From assembly GCA_027563935.2 (NCBI GenBank), contig CM050453.2:84046665-84110664 (forward strand): a stretch of 64,000 bases of DNA. The letters run 5' to 3'. Origin of the DNA: Costus lasius (taxonomy: Eukaryota; Streptophyta; Magnoliopsida; Zingiberales; Costaceae). Under the pieces are notes generated by a model. That model saw only the letters and a list, made by a program, of their open reading frames with translations, did not search any database and was not told the DNA's origin. Positions 22,067 to 33,467 of the stretch are shown here, piece by piece; positions within the stretch are counted from its first letter, which is position 1; the number at the start of each line of letters is the position of its first letter. The position numbers and the translations under genes are program-made.

Positions 22067-22395
22067 ATGTCACGATGCAAGTAAGTCACCTCCAAAAGCC
22101 GCGTGTCTTTCTCCAATGCCGCCGCCGATCAGCTAGCGCCTGCTCCTTCCCTTACTCCTTACAGCATCCTCTATCGCGATCCTGAGCATCTAGCTAAGCT
22201 GAACTCTCTAGTGCGCCGCCAAGTGGTTACCACCAGATATCTTGATCATGCAACGTTGAATACACTAGGCTTTCATGACGATGTTCAGTGGCTTTTCCAT
22301 CGGGTGGAATGGGATCAGTTCTTCGCTATATCCTACCATACATACATCCCCATCGTGCTAGAATTTATATCTTCCATGGAGTTTCATGCTAAAAT
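22067..22395 (+). pseudogene. Downstream (env-position) ORF of element D, first part
   Basis: ATG at 22067, an in-frame TAA at codon 6 (22082-22084), then an open frame with RYLDHATLNTLGF and TYIPIVLEFISSMEFHAKI, the same blocks as in A, C and E. Element C interrupts it after the Ile codon; the next residues, HTDEDDG, appear at 57813 in the same reading sense. The function is unknown, as for A. Confidence 0.8.
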
Positions 22396-22563
22396 TGATA
22401 CATCCCATAAGTGCACGGTAATGTCGAAGTAATATAAAAGATTGTCGAATTCCACAGGGAACAAGGTTAAGTACTTGAAGATCTAAGTCTCGATAGCTAA
22501 GCGAACCAAAAAGGGGTTTTTATGAACTTCAAACGTGAATGAGAAATCAAAGCAACGATGGGA

Positions 22564-22619
<56 letters not shown>

Positions 22620-23938
22620 TCAGGGCATTTGTATCCACTGCGCTGATGATCTTAATTGCAATTAAAAAGATCAATTACTTGGATTTAAGGTTTATGCATA
22701 AGGAACCTATCCCTAAGGTACAAGGTGCCTCCTCTCAGTGGTACACCTCGGTGTTTGTCTAGAACGGTCTCCTACTCTCGTGGTGGATCATTCTAAGCAA
22801 ACCCTATGCGTGCTGTGGAAGGTTATGAAATCGTCGAGTGAATACCAAGCACTCTCACATCATGGATTCACAAGTTTTACTAAGATGATCCACCGTCACG
22901 ATCTTCCTCTCGGTATGAATCATGCCGGCTAAAACATGACAATACGTGGCCAAGGTAAAATCATGAAATATGCATAGCAAAGTAAAGTATGCCAACACAG
23001 AATCCAAATAACAGTTTTGAATTAAGATTTGCAATTAACAAACGACAGCGGGCTTCAACCAAGCTCCGAAAAGAGTTTTACGCTACGATATTCATGGAAT
23101 CACTCAAAAATCTCTCTACAAAGATAGGAAAACTACAAGAAAACATTTCTGAGGGGGAGGAGACGATGAACCGAAGCCAAACTCGAAGAATTGTGATGCT
23201 CCAATGATCGGATCTTGCGAAATCGCCGAACGAGCTCGCTTTCGCCATCCTTTGTCTGCCCTAGCTGCCTTCTTCCTGATTTCTCAATGATTAGGCAATA
23301 AAAATTGGGGCTTTTATATTCCTTGTGTTCTCCTTCGAATTAGCTTTCCAAAAAATTCTCTCTTGCCAAATTTGGACATAAATCGGGCTCGGAATCGCTG
23401 AAATTTCGAATAGATGTCGGGCTGCCTAGTAAGAATCACGGGTGAACCCCACCGAGTTCACCAAGTGGTGAAGTTTGTTGTACAATTTTGTCGCGAAAGA
23501 AGTACCGGTGAATGCTGCCAGGTTCACTTGCTAGTGAAGAACACTGTGGATTTCTGCGCAGATTTCCTTAGAAAGAATCACGGGTGAACCCCGTGGGGTT
23601 CACTAGGTGGTGAAGTCTTCTGTGAACTTTCGAACATCAGGTGAAAGCACCAGTGAACCCCGCCGGGTTCACCTGGCTGTATTTTTCAAACTAACTCCGA
23701 TTGAGCCCAAATTTGATGGGCAGCTCCGTCTTCTCGTGAGGAATCACCCCATGGCCTTAGAATCTTCAAAAGACTTCAAAATTGGGTGATTTTTGTTGAA
23801 ATTTCACAAGAACGAGAAAAAGTGAAGATTCCAAAGCTTTTAAATAAATAAGTCTTAAAAGAGTATAAAAGTATCAAAATAGGCCTAGATTCATCATGGA
23901 ATAATAATGAAAAATCGCTACTAAAGTGTAAGGCATCA
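22396..23938 (-). repeat. 3' LTR of element C, 1543 bp
   Basis: Plus-strand TGATACATCC...AAGGCATCA; on the minus strand it starts TGATGCC like A's LTR. Contains an (AT)n tract (22566-22611), a TATA box on the minus strand (CTTTTATA at 23311-23318) and several GGTGAACCCC...GGGTTCACC palindromes (about 23440-23670). Confidence 0.9.
22566..22611. repeat. (AT)23 microsatellite in C's 3' LTR
   Basis: Uninterrupted AT repeat of 46 bp. The copy in the other LTR is 96 bp long (56391-56486). Confidence 0.95.
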
Positions 23939-23959
23939 AAACACTATAGACTTAAATCT

Positions 23960-23977
23960 TTGCTTGTCCTCAAGCAA
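23960..23977 (-). promoter_or_regulatory. PPT-adjacent hairpin of element C
   Basis: Reverse complement reads TTGCTTGAGGACAAGCAA, 21 bases before the 3' LTR. Same motif as in A, B, D, E and G. Confidence 0.75.
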
Positions 23978-24295
23978 TAAAATAAGACGAAATATATGAC
24001 AGGTACAAGAGTAATCATTTGTGTTGAAGCATGCATCCAAGTTAGAAAAGCATTTATTAGCAATCCAAGATCTAATCAGAAGAAATCAAGCAAATGGTTA
24101 TCTTAAGCATTCAGCAGTTTGATCCCACAGTTTCTAGATGTCAACCAACTCTACAAGTAATAAACATAGAATCCAATGAAGCATACACAATACTCATGCG
24201 AATCCAATCCATCCAAATCAGGTTGTTGGGGTTAACTCAAATATATTATGTAGGATATGATACACTAATCATTGCCTTAGACTTCAACTCATATC

Positions 24296-24420
24296 CTTAG
24301 GTACCATTGCCAATTTTTCACAATGCCAAGTAGAGGAGTCTCTTTATAGATTTTGACTCACATCAATTAGATTTCAACTCATATCCTTCGGTACCATTGC
24401 CAATTTTTTGCAATGCCAAG
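24296..24420 (-). repeat. 3' hairpin pair of element C
   Basis: Units 24296-24330 and 24386-24420. In sense both read CTTGGCATTG, an AT-rich loop, GGCAATGGTACC, then TAAG or GAAG: a CATTG/CAATG stem with a GTA bulge. Confidence 0.75.
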
Positions 24421-25212
24421 TAGAGGAATCTAATGATGAGTTTTTTTTAATCTAAATAACATAACATATCCTTTCTTCCCTTAACAAATGCAGTGTCTCC
24501 CCAACAATAGAAAGGAATTCAAGGAATGAATAAGTAGATGTGCATCTTTAAAAAGAATCACATGTGAATTGCAAGTTTAAGTTGATTAAATAATCATAGA
24601 AATGTTCGACCCACTAATGAACGACCTAAAATCAATCCAAATAGGAAGATTTCAAAATCATAGAACATATGGACATGATCATAAAGTATTTCTAACAAGG
24701 TGGTATATTCAACAAGTTTTGATCATTCCAAACCAAATATGCATTCAACTTAAAAAATTTTGCATAGCTATCATGGGAACAAGACTACCATACTCTTAAC
24801 ATGATAAATTAATGAATGAACTCATGAATGAATACTCATCACAAGATTGCAATATATACCTTAAAATGACCACATGCAAACTCATAGAAAATTCACACAT
24901 CATGTAAGATGATCATAGCAGAACACCAAAATAGATGAAAAGCAAATCCCAATATGTTTTACACAACTGTCAGAGGGTGGGGCCTGAAGATGTGGACCAG
25001 GCCAACGAATAGTATGGCATATAAGTACAATGCCAAATATCATCCATCACAAAAAGATAATAGACCAACACCACAGCAAGTCAAACAACCAAGTCAAAAC
25101 AAGGACAATGAACCAAAATAAAGATAGCTCACCCACTCTGAATATCGCATACTCCTCTATGCGGAGTCGTGTACGTGAGAGGAGCAGGTGGCGATGAAGG
25201 CGTCGAGGGGAA

Positions 25213-25899
25213 CTACTTCCTCCTGCGCGATCTAGAGCAAGAAGCTCGAGAGCTCTTGCCCTTGCCGCGTGAGGTATAGTCAGGCTCAGCTCCCTCGTTT
25301 AAAGAGATGTCCATGCGGGCCATGTTCTCCTCGGAGAGAAAGGAGAGACGCTCATCCATAGCTGATATCTTCTCCCAAATGGCCCCCATCATCTTGTGCT
25401 GCTGCTGCATGCCGGCCTCATTAGACTCCCAATGAGAGGATTGATCCTGCTGAATGTGAGAGAGGGTGGTGTCCATCTAATCAAGTACTTCCCGTTGGTG
25501 AAGCTGCTCCTCCCTAATCTCCTACAAAATAGATATCATGGATTCGGAGGAGGAAGGGCGGCCAAAGGAGAAGGCACCAGGGCCTGGTGGTGCCGTGTCC
25601 ACTGGATCAGGCTGAGGGTCGGCAACGGGTTAAATACGCCAGTTCTCTCACACTCGCATAGTGGTGCGCTCCAGGTTTGGCAACGGAAGATAGAACTGGC
25701 TCCCTTTGAAGGTGAGGCAATAGGAGTCGCCTTGGCCGACGATGAGGTTCATGGATACACACGACTCGATCTTGAGTCGATTGTTTCCACTCGCCTCCAC
25801 CGTGCCATAATGCATGATGCCGAGGGAGACAGCCAGAGGTGTAATAAGTCCACCAATAATGATCAAGCCTTTGCAAGAGTGCGCAATACGGCTGAATTG
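25213..25899 (-). pseudogene. Downstream ORF of element C, 3' part
   Basis: Continues the protein begun at 49703. Blocks: KQFSR.A.S.KG near 25890, GGLITPLAVSLG near 25850, FKGSQFYLPLPN near 25690, then the coiled MDTTLSHIQQDQSSHWES stretch from 25476 and a basic Arg/Ser tail ending SRRRK at a stop. Stops near 25645 (TGA), 25630 (TAA) and 25478 (TAG) break it. It is separated from its 5' half by 23 kb because element E is inserted between the two. Confidence 0.82.
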
Positions 25900-25904
25900 C
25901 TTAT
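25900..25904. repeat. Target-site duplication of element E, left copy (CTTAT)
   Basis: Lies directly before E's LTR start; the right copy is CTTAC (48889-48893), one mismatch. Confidence 0.75.
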
Positions 25905-27920
25905 TGTTGACACAGATTTATATAGAGTTTCATGTGTCAATTTACTTGTGGAATCATGCCTATTTCATGACGTTAAGCCTTACAATTGCCTATATTTAGA
26001 TACATTTATGGAATCTACACCTGTTTCGGTATTTTCACATTTTCAGGTTAAATTGACCACATAAAGAGTAGATTCTGACACTTGGGCAGCTGAAGAGCTC
26101 ATGCTAACTAAAGATGATCCTAACTAGGAGCTTTCAGATTCATTGAAGCCTTTATTGGAAATCACGACCAGGTCCCGATCAGAATCATGCCCGTGATCGT
26201 CGTTACGCCTGAAGCTGCAAATTGACAAATCACGACCGAGTCATGACCAAATTCTCGCATATGATTGCGGACCCGCCTGTTACAAAATCACGATTTTAGC
26301 CCAGATTTCTTCAACTTGACCTAAGGGAAAGCTTGAGGGCACCTAGGACCTTTCTCCCCCGTTGACAAAGGGGACGTGGAGCAGCTTTTAGGGGAGATTT
26401 TGGCCATGGAACCATCATTCCACGAGATGGGCGGCTGCAGCTTTGCAGGAAGAAGGAAGGCTGGCAGCGAAGACTTCTTTCGTCTGGAAACAACAGCGCC
26501 TGCAGTAACTTTTGCAAGGCATGGGGAAGAGAAGAAAGTCCACTTGGAGGAGGATACAAAAGGGAGTTCAACATCACAAAGAAGAAGAAAGGGGGGATTC
26601 GGCACAAGGGAAGAACGAGAGGAGAGGCTGCGAAGAAGAAGTTACCCACCAAGAGAAAGGGAGCTGCGCACTTGCATACATTGAAGATATTTGATGCGTG
26701 AGTTCCTTAGGGGTCAAATCTGTGAGGAAGATCCTGCTTTTACATTCATTTTGCTGCATTACTCCGTGTAATCTTCTTAGTAAAGTGTTACATGATCATG
26801 CCTATCTCGTATGATCGCGGCGTACACCTAAACATGTATGAGATGTTTATTATTGTATTTAACGCTTTCACCACAAACATGTTAAGCTAAACTCCTAATC
26901 AGGATATGGGAGTAGCCCTTTTGATGTCTTACTAGCCTGGTAGTCTAGATTTTAATGCTATGATCTTACTCGATCCTATGCGCTCACCATGCCTGCGTCA
27001 TTCGAAAGAATACGCTTGAGCCTATTCTCCTTTGTTTGAGGTTTGTAAATCAGATAATCACAAGGAAACTCGCTGATTGTTTGTACTCAACCTGGGGTAG
27101 TTAGGGTTTTAGATGCGTCGGGGAGACCACAAGTCCGACCGCGTGTCCGAAGCATTTGATCAAGGGTTTTATCAAATTTGTTTGATCTCTCTGCCTACGC
27201 CTCCCGAAAGGGAGCGTTTGTGCCTGTATTCTCTAGTATGGGATTTGTAAGGCAGGAATTCTTAGGGAGAATCCACTTGACGAACTGCACTCTCCTTGTG
27301 TTAGCTCCTAGATCTTAAACGCATCTGGCAAACTTCTTGCGCGCCAGTACGTTAGACTGTAGGAACTCTATGCCTGCGTAGCCCGAAAGGGCGCGCTTGA
27401 GCCAGAAGCTATGCGGGGGAGGTTTGTAAGCCATGAATTCTTGGGGAGGACCTCTTTTGTCATCCTGTGCCCATCTTGGAAGTACTAGGAGCTTAGGCGT
27501 GTTGGGGAGAAGCGTTTCCGACCAAGCGCCAGAACCTAACAGATTTGACCTATAGCCGTGATTGTGAAAGCAAGCCAGCTATCGGAGGGAGCAACTACCT
27601 AAGTGACAAGGAAGCCGAGTCCCTTGAACTAGACAGGATAAGGGCATTAGAGTCTGGACTATTAAGCTATAAGAAGTCAAGGCAGTGAACCCACATCCTG
27701 ATGTTTCATATTATTAAGACTCTCTCTTGCAAATTCCTCCAATTACATTTTCGTTCATTTAATTAGTTAACATTTAGACTTCATTAATTTCGCATCGTCT
27801 AGCTAGCAAATTCGAGATCTGTCGGTATTTGTCCATCAGTCCCTGTGGGATCGATATTTTATTACTTCGATAGACCCGTGCACTTGAGGGTAATGCCTAC
27901 TGTATCGGTGGGTGCTATCA
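25905..27920 (+). repeat. 5' LTR of element E, 2016 bp
   Basis: TGTTGACACAG...GTGGGTGCTATCA, followed by the PBS. It holds a CACGACC/CCCGTGATCG inverted-motif cluster (about 26158-26295), a TATA-like GATACAAAAG near 26554, and three repeats with GAAA-loop hairpins (26991-27430). An open frame at 26376-26684, also present in the 3' LTR, has no recognisable domain and I do not count it as a gene. Confidence 0.92.
26991..27430 (+). repeat. Three degenerate repeats with GAAA-loop hairpins in E's 5' LTR
   Basis: Units begin at about 26991, 27192 and 27371 with TGCCTRCGY, then a stem-GAAA-stem (ATTC-GAAA-GAAT, CTCCC-GAAA-GGGAG, GCCC-GAAA-GGGC), GCGYTTGAGCC, and later GGTTTGTAA.CCA. The stems differ in sequence but keep pairing. 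Confidence 0.7.
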
Positions 27921-27926
27921 AGTTTT

Positions 27927-27944
27927 TGGCGCCATTGCGGGAGA
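27927..27944 (+). other. Primer-binding site of element E
   Basis: TGGCGCCATTGCGGGAGA, starting 7 bp after the LTR end; the tRNA-Asp complement with three mismatches. Confidence 0.85.
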
Positions 27945-28114
27945 CTGATTTTGGCAATATTGGCTAGATTAAGAAATTATTAAACTAGACAATTTACAGT
28001 TTGTTAGTATACTTTCTTTTATTTCATTTTACACCTTTCTTGACTTAGCGAAATACCTGCTTGTTAGAATTTTAGTTTATGCATAGAACTCCATGACCGG
28101 AACCAACAATACCA

Positions 28115-29640
28115 TTTGATTCAGAAATTGAACGAACGTTTCGGTGTCGCAGAAATATTCAGAAATATCAACCGAAGAAGAATTCACAAACATAAAAAAT
28201 GGACGGTAACATATCACTTCGTTACTTCACTGCACCGAATGTTCAAGGATTGCATTCTAGTATTGCACGTACATCGATAGAAGCAAATAATTTTGAGATA
28301 AAACCTTCACTTCTATCAATGTTACAGCAAAACCAATTCGGCGGATCGCCGATTGAAGATCCAAACATGCATTTATCTATTTTTCTTGAATACTGTGACA
28401 CTCTAAATGAATGGTGTAACCACTGACGCTCTGCGGCTATGACTTTTTTCTTTTTCACTTAGAGACGGGGCACGAGCTTGGTTACATTCATTACCATCTG
28501 GATCCATTACCACATGGGAACAACTCTCACATGCTTTTCTTGCAAAATACTTTCCTCCGAGCAAGACTGCGCAACTGAGAAACCAGATTAACAATTTCTC
28601 TCAAAAAGAGGGCGAGTCATTATATGAGCCATGGGATCGCTTCAAGGAATTGCAGTGAATGTGTCCTCACCACGGCTTCGAGAAATGGGTATTAGTACAA
28701 ACATTTTATAATGGCTTGCTTTATAACACTCGTCTTACCGTTGATGCAGCCGCTGGAGGAGCTTTGATGAACAAGGCAGTCGATGAAGCCTACAATTTAA
28801 TCGAAGAAATGACGCTCAACCATTATCAATGGTCGCGTGAAAGAGGTACTTCATCATGACAAGCCAGTAAATATGAACTTGACGCTCTTAGTTCACTTGC
28901 TGCAAAAGTAGATTCATTATCTTATAAACTTGATTCTATGAACATGCGTCATAATGTTTCTAATGCTGTTATGTGTGAAATTTGTGGAGTGGAAGGTCAT
29001 TTTTCTGACACCTGTCAATTAGAAAATATGGTATCACAAGATACTCCACCCATTTTGGTAAATGCTGTAGGGAACTTTAACTCGAGGGTCCAAAACAACC
29101 CTTATTCCAATACCTACAACCCTGGGTGGAAGAGTCATCTCAACTTTTCCTATAGAAACAACAATGCAGCTCAACCATCAAACTTTAGGCAGCCCCCTGG
29201 ATTTCATTCGTCCAATACCGGGTATCAGCCTAAACAATTTGACCAACCACCAAAACCAAGCACCAACACAATACCACAGGAACAAACTTTCGAATCGCGC
29301 TTTGATAGCTTCGTGTCAGCACAAACAAAAGAAATGGACTGCATGTTGGAGGCAATCAAAAACTTAACCACAAACCAGAAGATAATGGAAAACTAAATTG
29401 CCCAACAGGCTAGTACATCTACTAGACCGCTGGGCAGATTACCTGGACAGCCTGAGATGAATCCCAAAGAACATTGTAATGCCATTACCACACGTAGTGG
29501 CAAGCAACTTGAGGAACCAGAAATACCCAAGGATGACCATTGTGAGAATGAGACCAGAACCCCTGAATCTAAAGAACCGAATGAACCTGTTGAGAGTGAA
29601 CCACAAACGAAGGAAAACAGAACCTGTTGAGAGTGAACCA
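28115..29640 (+). pseudogene. gag: gag of element E (broken)
   Basis: The visible frame starts near FDSEIERTFRCRR (28115); the ATG at 28093 is followed by a short frame that ends at TGA, so the true start is frame-shifted. After a TAA at 28193 comes MDGNISLRYFTAPN, then FGGSPIEDPN near 28338. A lost base near 28405 changes the frame. The capsid part continues with FYNGLLYNTRLTVDAAAGGALMN near 28700, and the knuckle CEICGVEGHFSDTC lies near 28975. Further stops: TGA at 28856, TAA at 29394. The proline/asparagine-rich stretch and the SGKQLEEPE block (near 29500) match A and C. The frame changes again between 29394 and 29480. Confidence 0.85.
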
Positions 29641-30560
29641 CCACCCTACAAACTGCCCATTCCATTTCCCCAGAGGTTGGCAAAAGCAAAACTCGATCAT
29701 CAATTTGGTAAATTTTTAAAAATTTTAAAATAACTGTAAATTATCATACCATTTACCGATGCTTTGTCACAAATGCCATCCTATGCTAAGTTTTTGAAGG
29801 AGATCCTATCCAATAAAAGAAAAATGGAAGAACATAGCACAGTAGCATTAACTGAAGAATGCAACGCAATCATCCAAAATAAGTTACCACCAAAATTGAA
29901 AGATCCAGACAGCTTTACCATTCAATGCCTGATCGGAGACACACCTTTTAACCGCGCTTTATGAGATCTTGTAGCTAGTGTAAGTCTGATGCCACTCTCC
30001 CTTTGCAAGAAACTGGACATCGGAGACTTGAAGCCAATGAACATCTCTTTGCAATTGGCCAATCGTTCTGTATGACATCCGCTAGAAATTCTAGAGGACG
30101 TGCCAATAAAGGTCGGTAAATTTTTTATTCCAGCTAATTTTGTCATACTTGAGATGGAAGAAGACTCCAAACTTCCTATTATATTGGGCAGACCATTTTT
30201 GGCCACTGCCGGTGCTATAATTGACGTTAAAAATGGAAAGTTGACACTGCGCGTAGGTGAAGACACGGTTGAATTTGATATTACCGAGAGCTTAAAGAAA
30301 CCTCTTTTTTGCATATTCTTGCTATAGTATCGGAGTCGTCGACGATGAATTTGACACATCTTACATCCCTCGGAAAGACGTCGATCCTCTCAAAATTTGT
30401 CTGCTAGGTGATTATGACGAAGAGCAGGAAGAAGAAGTCCGTGCCTAAGCTGATATTCTTGACTCGAGCACAACCATTGAACCAGAAGAAGAAAAGCTTG
30501 CGGAACCATCTGCGCCGACATCCGAGGTCTGTAAACAACTTAATTTAGAACTCAAATCCT
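29641..30560 (+). pseudogene. Aspartic protease region of element E (motif damaged)
   Basis: Begins with PPYKLPIPFPQRLAKAKLD and continues with SQMPSYAKFLKEILSNKRK. At the active site the expected Asp-Leu-Gly-Ala-Ser reads Asp-Leu-Val-Ala-Ser (Val codon 29971-29973), preceded by a TGA at 29962. LGRPFLATAGA is kept near 30185. The acidic linker to RT has further stops near 30325 and 30448. It would not be an active protease as written. Confidence 0.82.
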
Positions 30561-32330
30561 TACAGAGCAACCTCAGGTATGAATTTTTGAGTGAGAATTC
30601 TACTTAGAAACCTCAGGTATGAATTTTTGGGTGAGAATTCTACTTATCCTGTCATCATAGCAAACCATCTTGATCCAGAGCAAACAAGCCTTCTCCTAGA
30701 TAAGCTTCGACAATATAGGAAGGTGATTGGGTACACTTTAGAAGATATAAGAGGTATTAACCCTTCTTTATGCATGCACAGGATACATCTCGAAGAGGAC
30801 AGCAAACCATCTATCGAATACCAGAGACGTTTGAATCTGAATTTGAAAGAGGTGGTTAAGAAAGAAATTTTGAAGCTATTAGATGCTGGGGTCATCTACC
30901 CCATTTCGGATAGCTAATGGGTAAGTCTAGTACATGTGGTACCAAAGAAAGGTGGAGTAACGGTGGTAAAGACCGAAAATAACGAATTAATACCGTGGAG
31001 AACCGTTACCGGGTGGCGCATGTGTATCGACTATCGGAAACTGAACAAGACCACTCACAAAGATCATTTTCCACTCCCTTTTATTGACTCTTATTTTTGT
31101 TTTTTGGATGGCTACTCAGGATTTTCCCAAATACCGATACATCCAGACGACCAAGAGAAAATCACATTTACATGTCCCTTCGGTACTTTCGCTTATCGTC
31201 GTATGCCGTTTGGCTTATGTAACGCACCAGCTACATTCCAGTGATGCATGACGGCCATCTTCTTCGACTTCATTGAAAACATCATGGACATCTTCATGGA
31301 TGACTTTTTGGTATATGGGTCCAGTTTTGACTCTTGTCTATCTAATTTGACCCATGTTTTGCGGAGTTGTGAAAAGACAAGCCTGTTGTTAAATTGGGAG
31401 AAATGCCACTTTATGGTAAAAGAAGGAATCGTTCTTGGTCATTTGATATCGGAGCGCGGTATCAAAGTCGATAAAGCAAAAATCAGTGTGATAGAGAAAA
31501 TGTCACCTCCAAACTCCGTCAGGGGAATAAGAAGTTTCTTAGGCCATGTAGGCTTTTATAGACGTTTCATTGAAAATTTTTCTAAAATTTCTAAGCCTTT
31601 GACATCTTTACTTGCTAAGGATGTTTCATTTGTTTTTGACCAGAACTACATGGATGCATTTCAACAATTGAAGGGGGCGTAGATTTCCGCTCCGATAATA
31701 CAACCTCCGGATTGGTCGCTACCTTTCGAAATAATGTGCGACGCTAGTGACTATGCGGTAGGAGCTGTATTGGGACAACGGAAGAACAACCGAACTCATG
31801 CCATTTACTATGCCAGCCGAACACTGGATGGAGCACAGAGCAACTACGCCACCACAGAAAAAGAATTTTTAGTTGTAGTCTTCACCTTTGATAAGTTTCG
31901 ATAATATTTGGTTAACTCACGTGTCATTGTCTATACAGATCATGTGGCGATTCGATATCTCATGGACAAGAAAGATGCAAAGCCGCGACTGATTAGATGG
32001 ATACTTTTGTTGAAAGAGTTTGATATTCAGATTAAAGACAAGAAAGGGATTGACAATTTAGTAGTAGACCATCTGTCCCGCTTGACAACTAATCCCGAGA
32101 GCGACTCTGAAGAAGAAATAGATGACACGTTCTTAGACGAGAACCTAGTAGCTGCTACTACGATAAGAACACCCTGGTATGCCGATCTGGTAAATTTCTT
32201 AGCAGCTGGTATTATGCCTCCGAATTTAACGTACCAACAGCGAAAGCGATTTTTGTCAAGCGCAAAGTACTACTATTGGGATGATCCACTTCTATTCAAG
32301 CGTTGTGCCGATTGCATTATTCGAAGATGC
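30561..32330 (+). pseudogene. Reverse transcriptase and RNase H of element E
   Basis: Blocks: LRYEFLGENSTYPVI near 30615, YPISDS near 30900, HVVPKKGGVTVVK near 30930, FLDGYSGFSQIPIHP near 31098, FMDD at 31292-31303, LGHVGFYRRFI near 31540. RNase H shows [14 protein letters not shown] near 31740, [17 protein letters not shown] near 31935 and VDHLSRL near 32065. Damage: a 40-bp tandem duplication (30571-30610 repeated at 30611), a 27-bp in-frame deletion between PFID and SYFCF (near 31087) that removes the nine residues QMLDRLAHN of A, and stops at about 30915, 31242, 31680 and 31903. From about 30600 on, the frame is constant. Confidence 0.88.
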
Positions 32331-33467
32331 TTGCCTGAGGAAGAAGTCTTAGACGTCCTGTTCTAGTGCCATTCATCTCCTTATGGAGGACACTGCAGTG
32401 GTAAGAAAACAACATATAAAGTTCTCCAGTGTGGATTCTTTTGGCCAACCCTATTTAAAGACGTGAGAGACTACGTACTATCCTGTGATCGCTGCCAGAG
32501 GACAGGAGGAATATTTCAAAGAAATGAGATGCCCCTTAATACCATACTCGAGATCGAGATGTTTGACGTATGGGGTATAGACTTTATGGGACCGTTTCCA
32601 CCCTCCTGTGGTAACCGATTCATCTTAGTTGGAGTTGATTATGTTTCCAAATGGGTTGAAGCCCTGGCTGCCCCGACGAATGATTCTATGCTAGTTCACA
32701 GATTTATCAAGAAGCTGATATTTCCGCGATTTGGAACGCCTCATGTGGTAATCAGTGATGGCGGATCTTATTTTATTGAACGAAGATTTGAAATACTTCT
32801 CAGAAAATATGGAGTAATGCACAAGATAGCCACCGCTTACCATCCCCAGACTAGCGGACAAGTTGAAATATTAAACCGGGAGATAAAGAACATTCTTGAA
32901 AAAACCGTATCACACACACGAACAGATTAGTCACTCAAACTTGACGATGCTTTATGGGCATACCATACAGCATTCAAAACTCCTATAGGTATGTCCCCAT
33001 TCCAGTTGATATATGGTAAATCATGTCACTTACCAGTTGAAATCGAACACAAAGCTTATTGGGCGATTTGACGACTGAATTTTGATGGGAATCAAGCCGG
33101 GAAGGTCAGAAAACTTCAATTTAATGAGCTCGATGAATTTAGACAGGAAGCCTATGAGAATGCAATGATTTATAAAGAACGCACCAAGAGATGGCACGAT
33201 CGACGGATTATTAAAAGAGGATTTCGGGAAGGTGAATTGGTACTATTGTTTAACTCCAGGATCAAACTTTTTCCTGGTAAGCTTCAAACTAAATGGACGG
33301 AACTGTATGTAGTACAGAAGGTTTACCCTCACGATGCTGTAGACATTTACCGAGAGTCAACCGATACATTCAAGGTTAACTGACAAAGGCTTAAACACTA
33401 CATCTCCCATGAACCGATACCAAAGGGGACCGTTCTAGTCCTCGCGGATGCTCCTTCACCAGAATGA
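32331..33467 (+). pseudogene. Integrase of element E
   Basis: The zinc-binding part includes [11 protein letters not shown] near 32378 and CDRCQRTGG near 32485. The core has [16 protein letters not shown] near 32570 (first Asp), VISDGGSYF near 32750 (second Asp) and [15 protein letters not shown] near 32840 (Glu). The C-terminal domain runs through [17 protein letters not shown] and VLLFNSRIKLFPGKL to a stop at 33465. Stops at 32364 (TAG), 32928 (TAG), about 33069 (TGA) and 33381 (TGA) break it; the catalytic triad is still present between the breaks. Confidence 0.87.

Larger units (their letters stand above)
23939..25212 (-). other. 3' untranslated region of element C
   Basis: No gene. It holds the PPT-adjacent hairpin (23960-23977, TTGCTTGAGGACAAGCAA in sense) and the hairpin pair at 24296-24420; otherwise it is AT-rich. 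Confidence 0.7.

Noticed and set aside
26376..26684. 102-codon open frame in E's LTR, repeated at 47343-47651
   Set aside because: Present twice only because it lies in an LTR; no domain, low-complexity charged content, and no codon evidence.
26991..27430. Hammerhead ribozymes (GAAA boxes) as in retrozymes
   Set aside because: No CUGAUGA core accompanies the GAAA loops; they fit plain tetraloop hairpins better.
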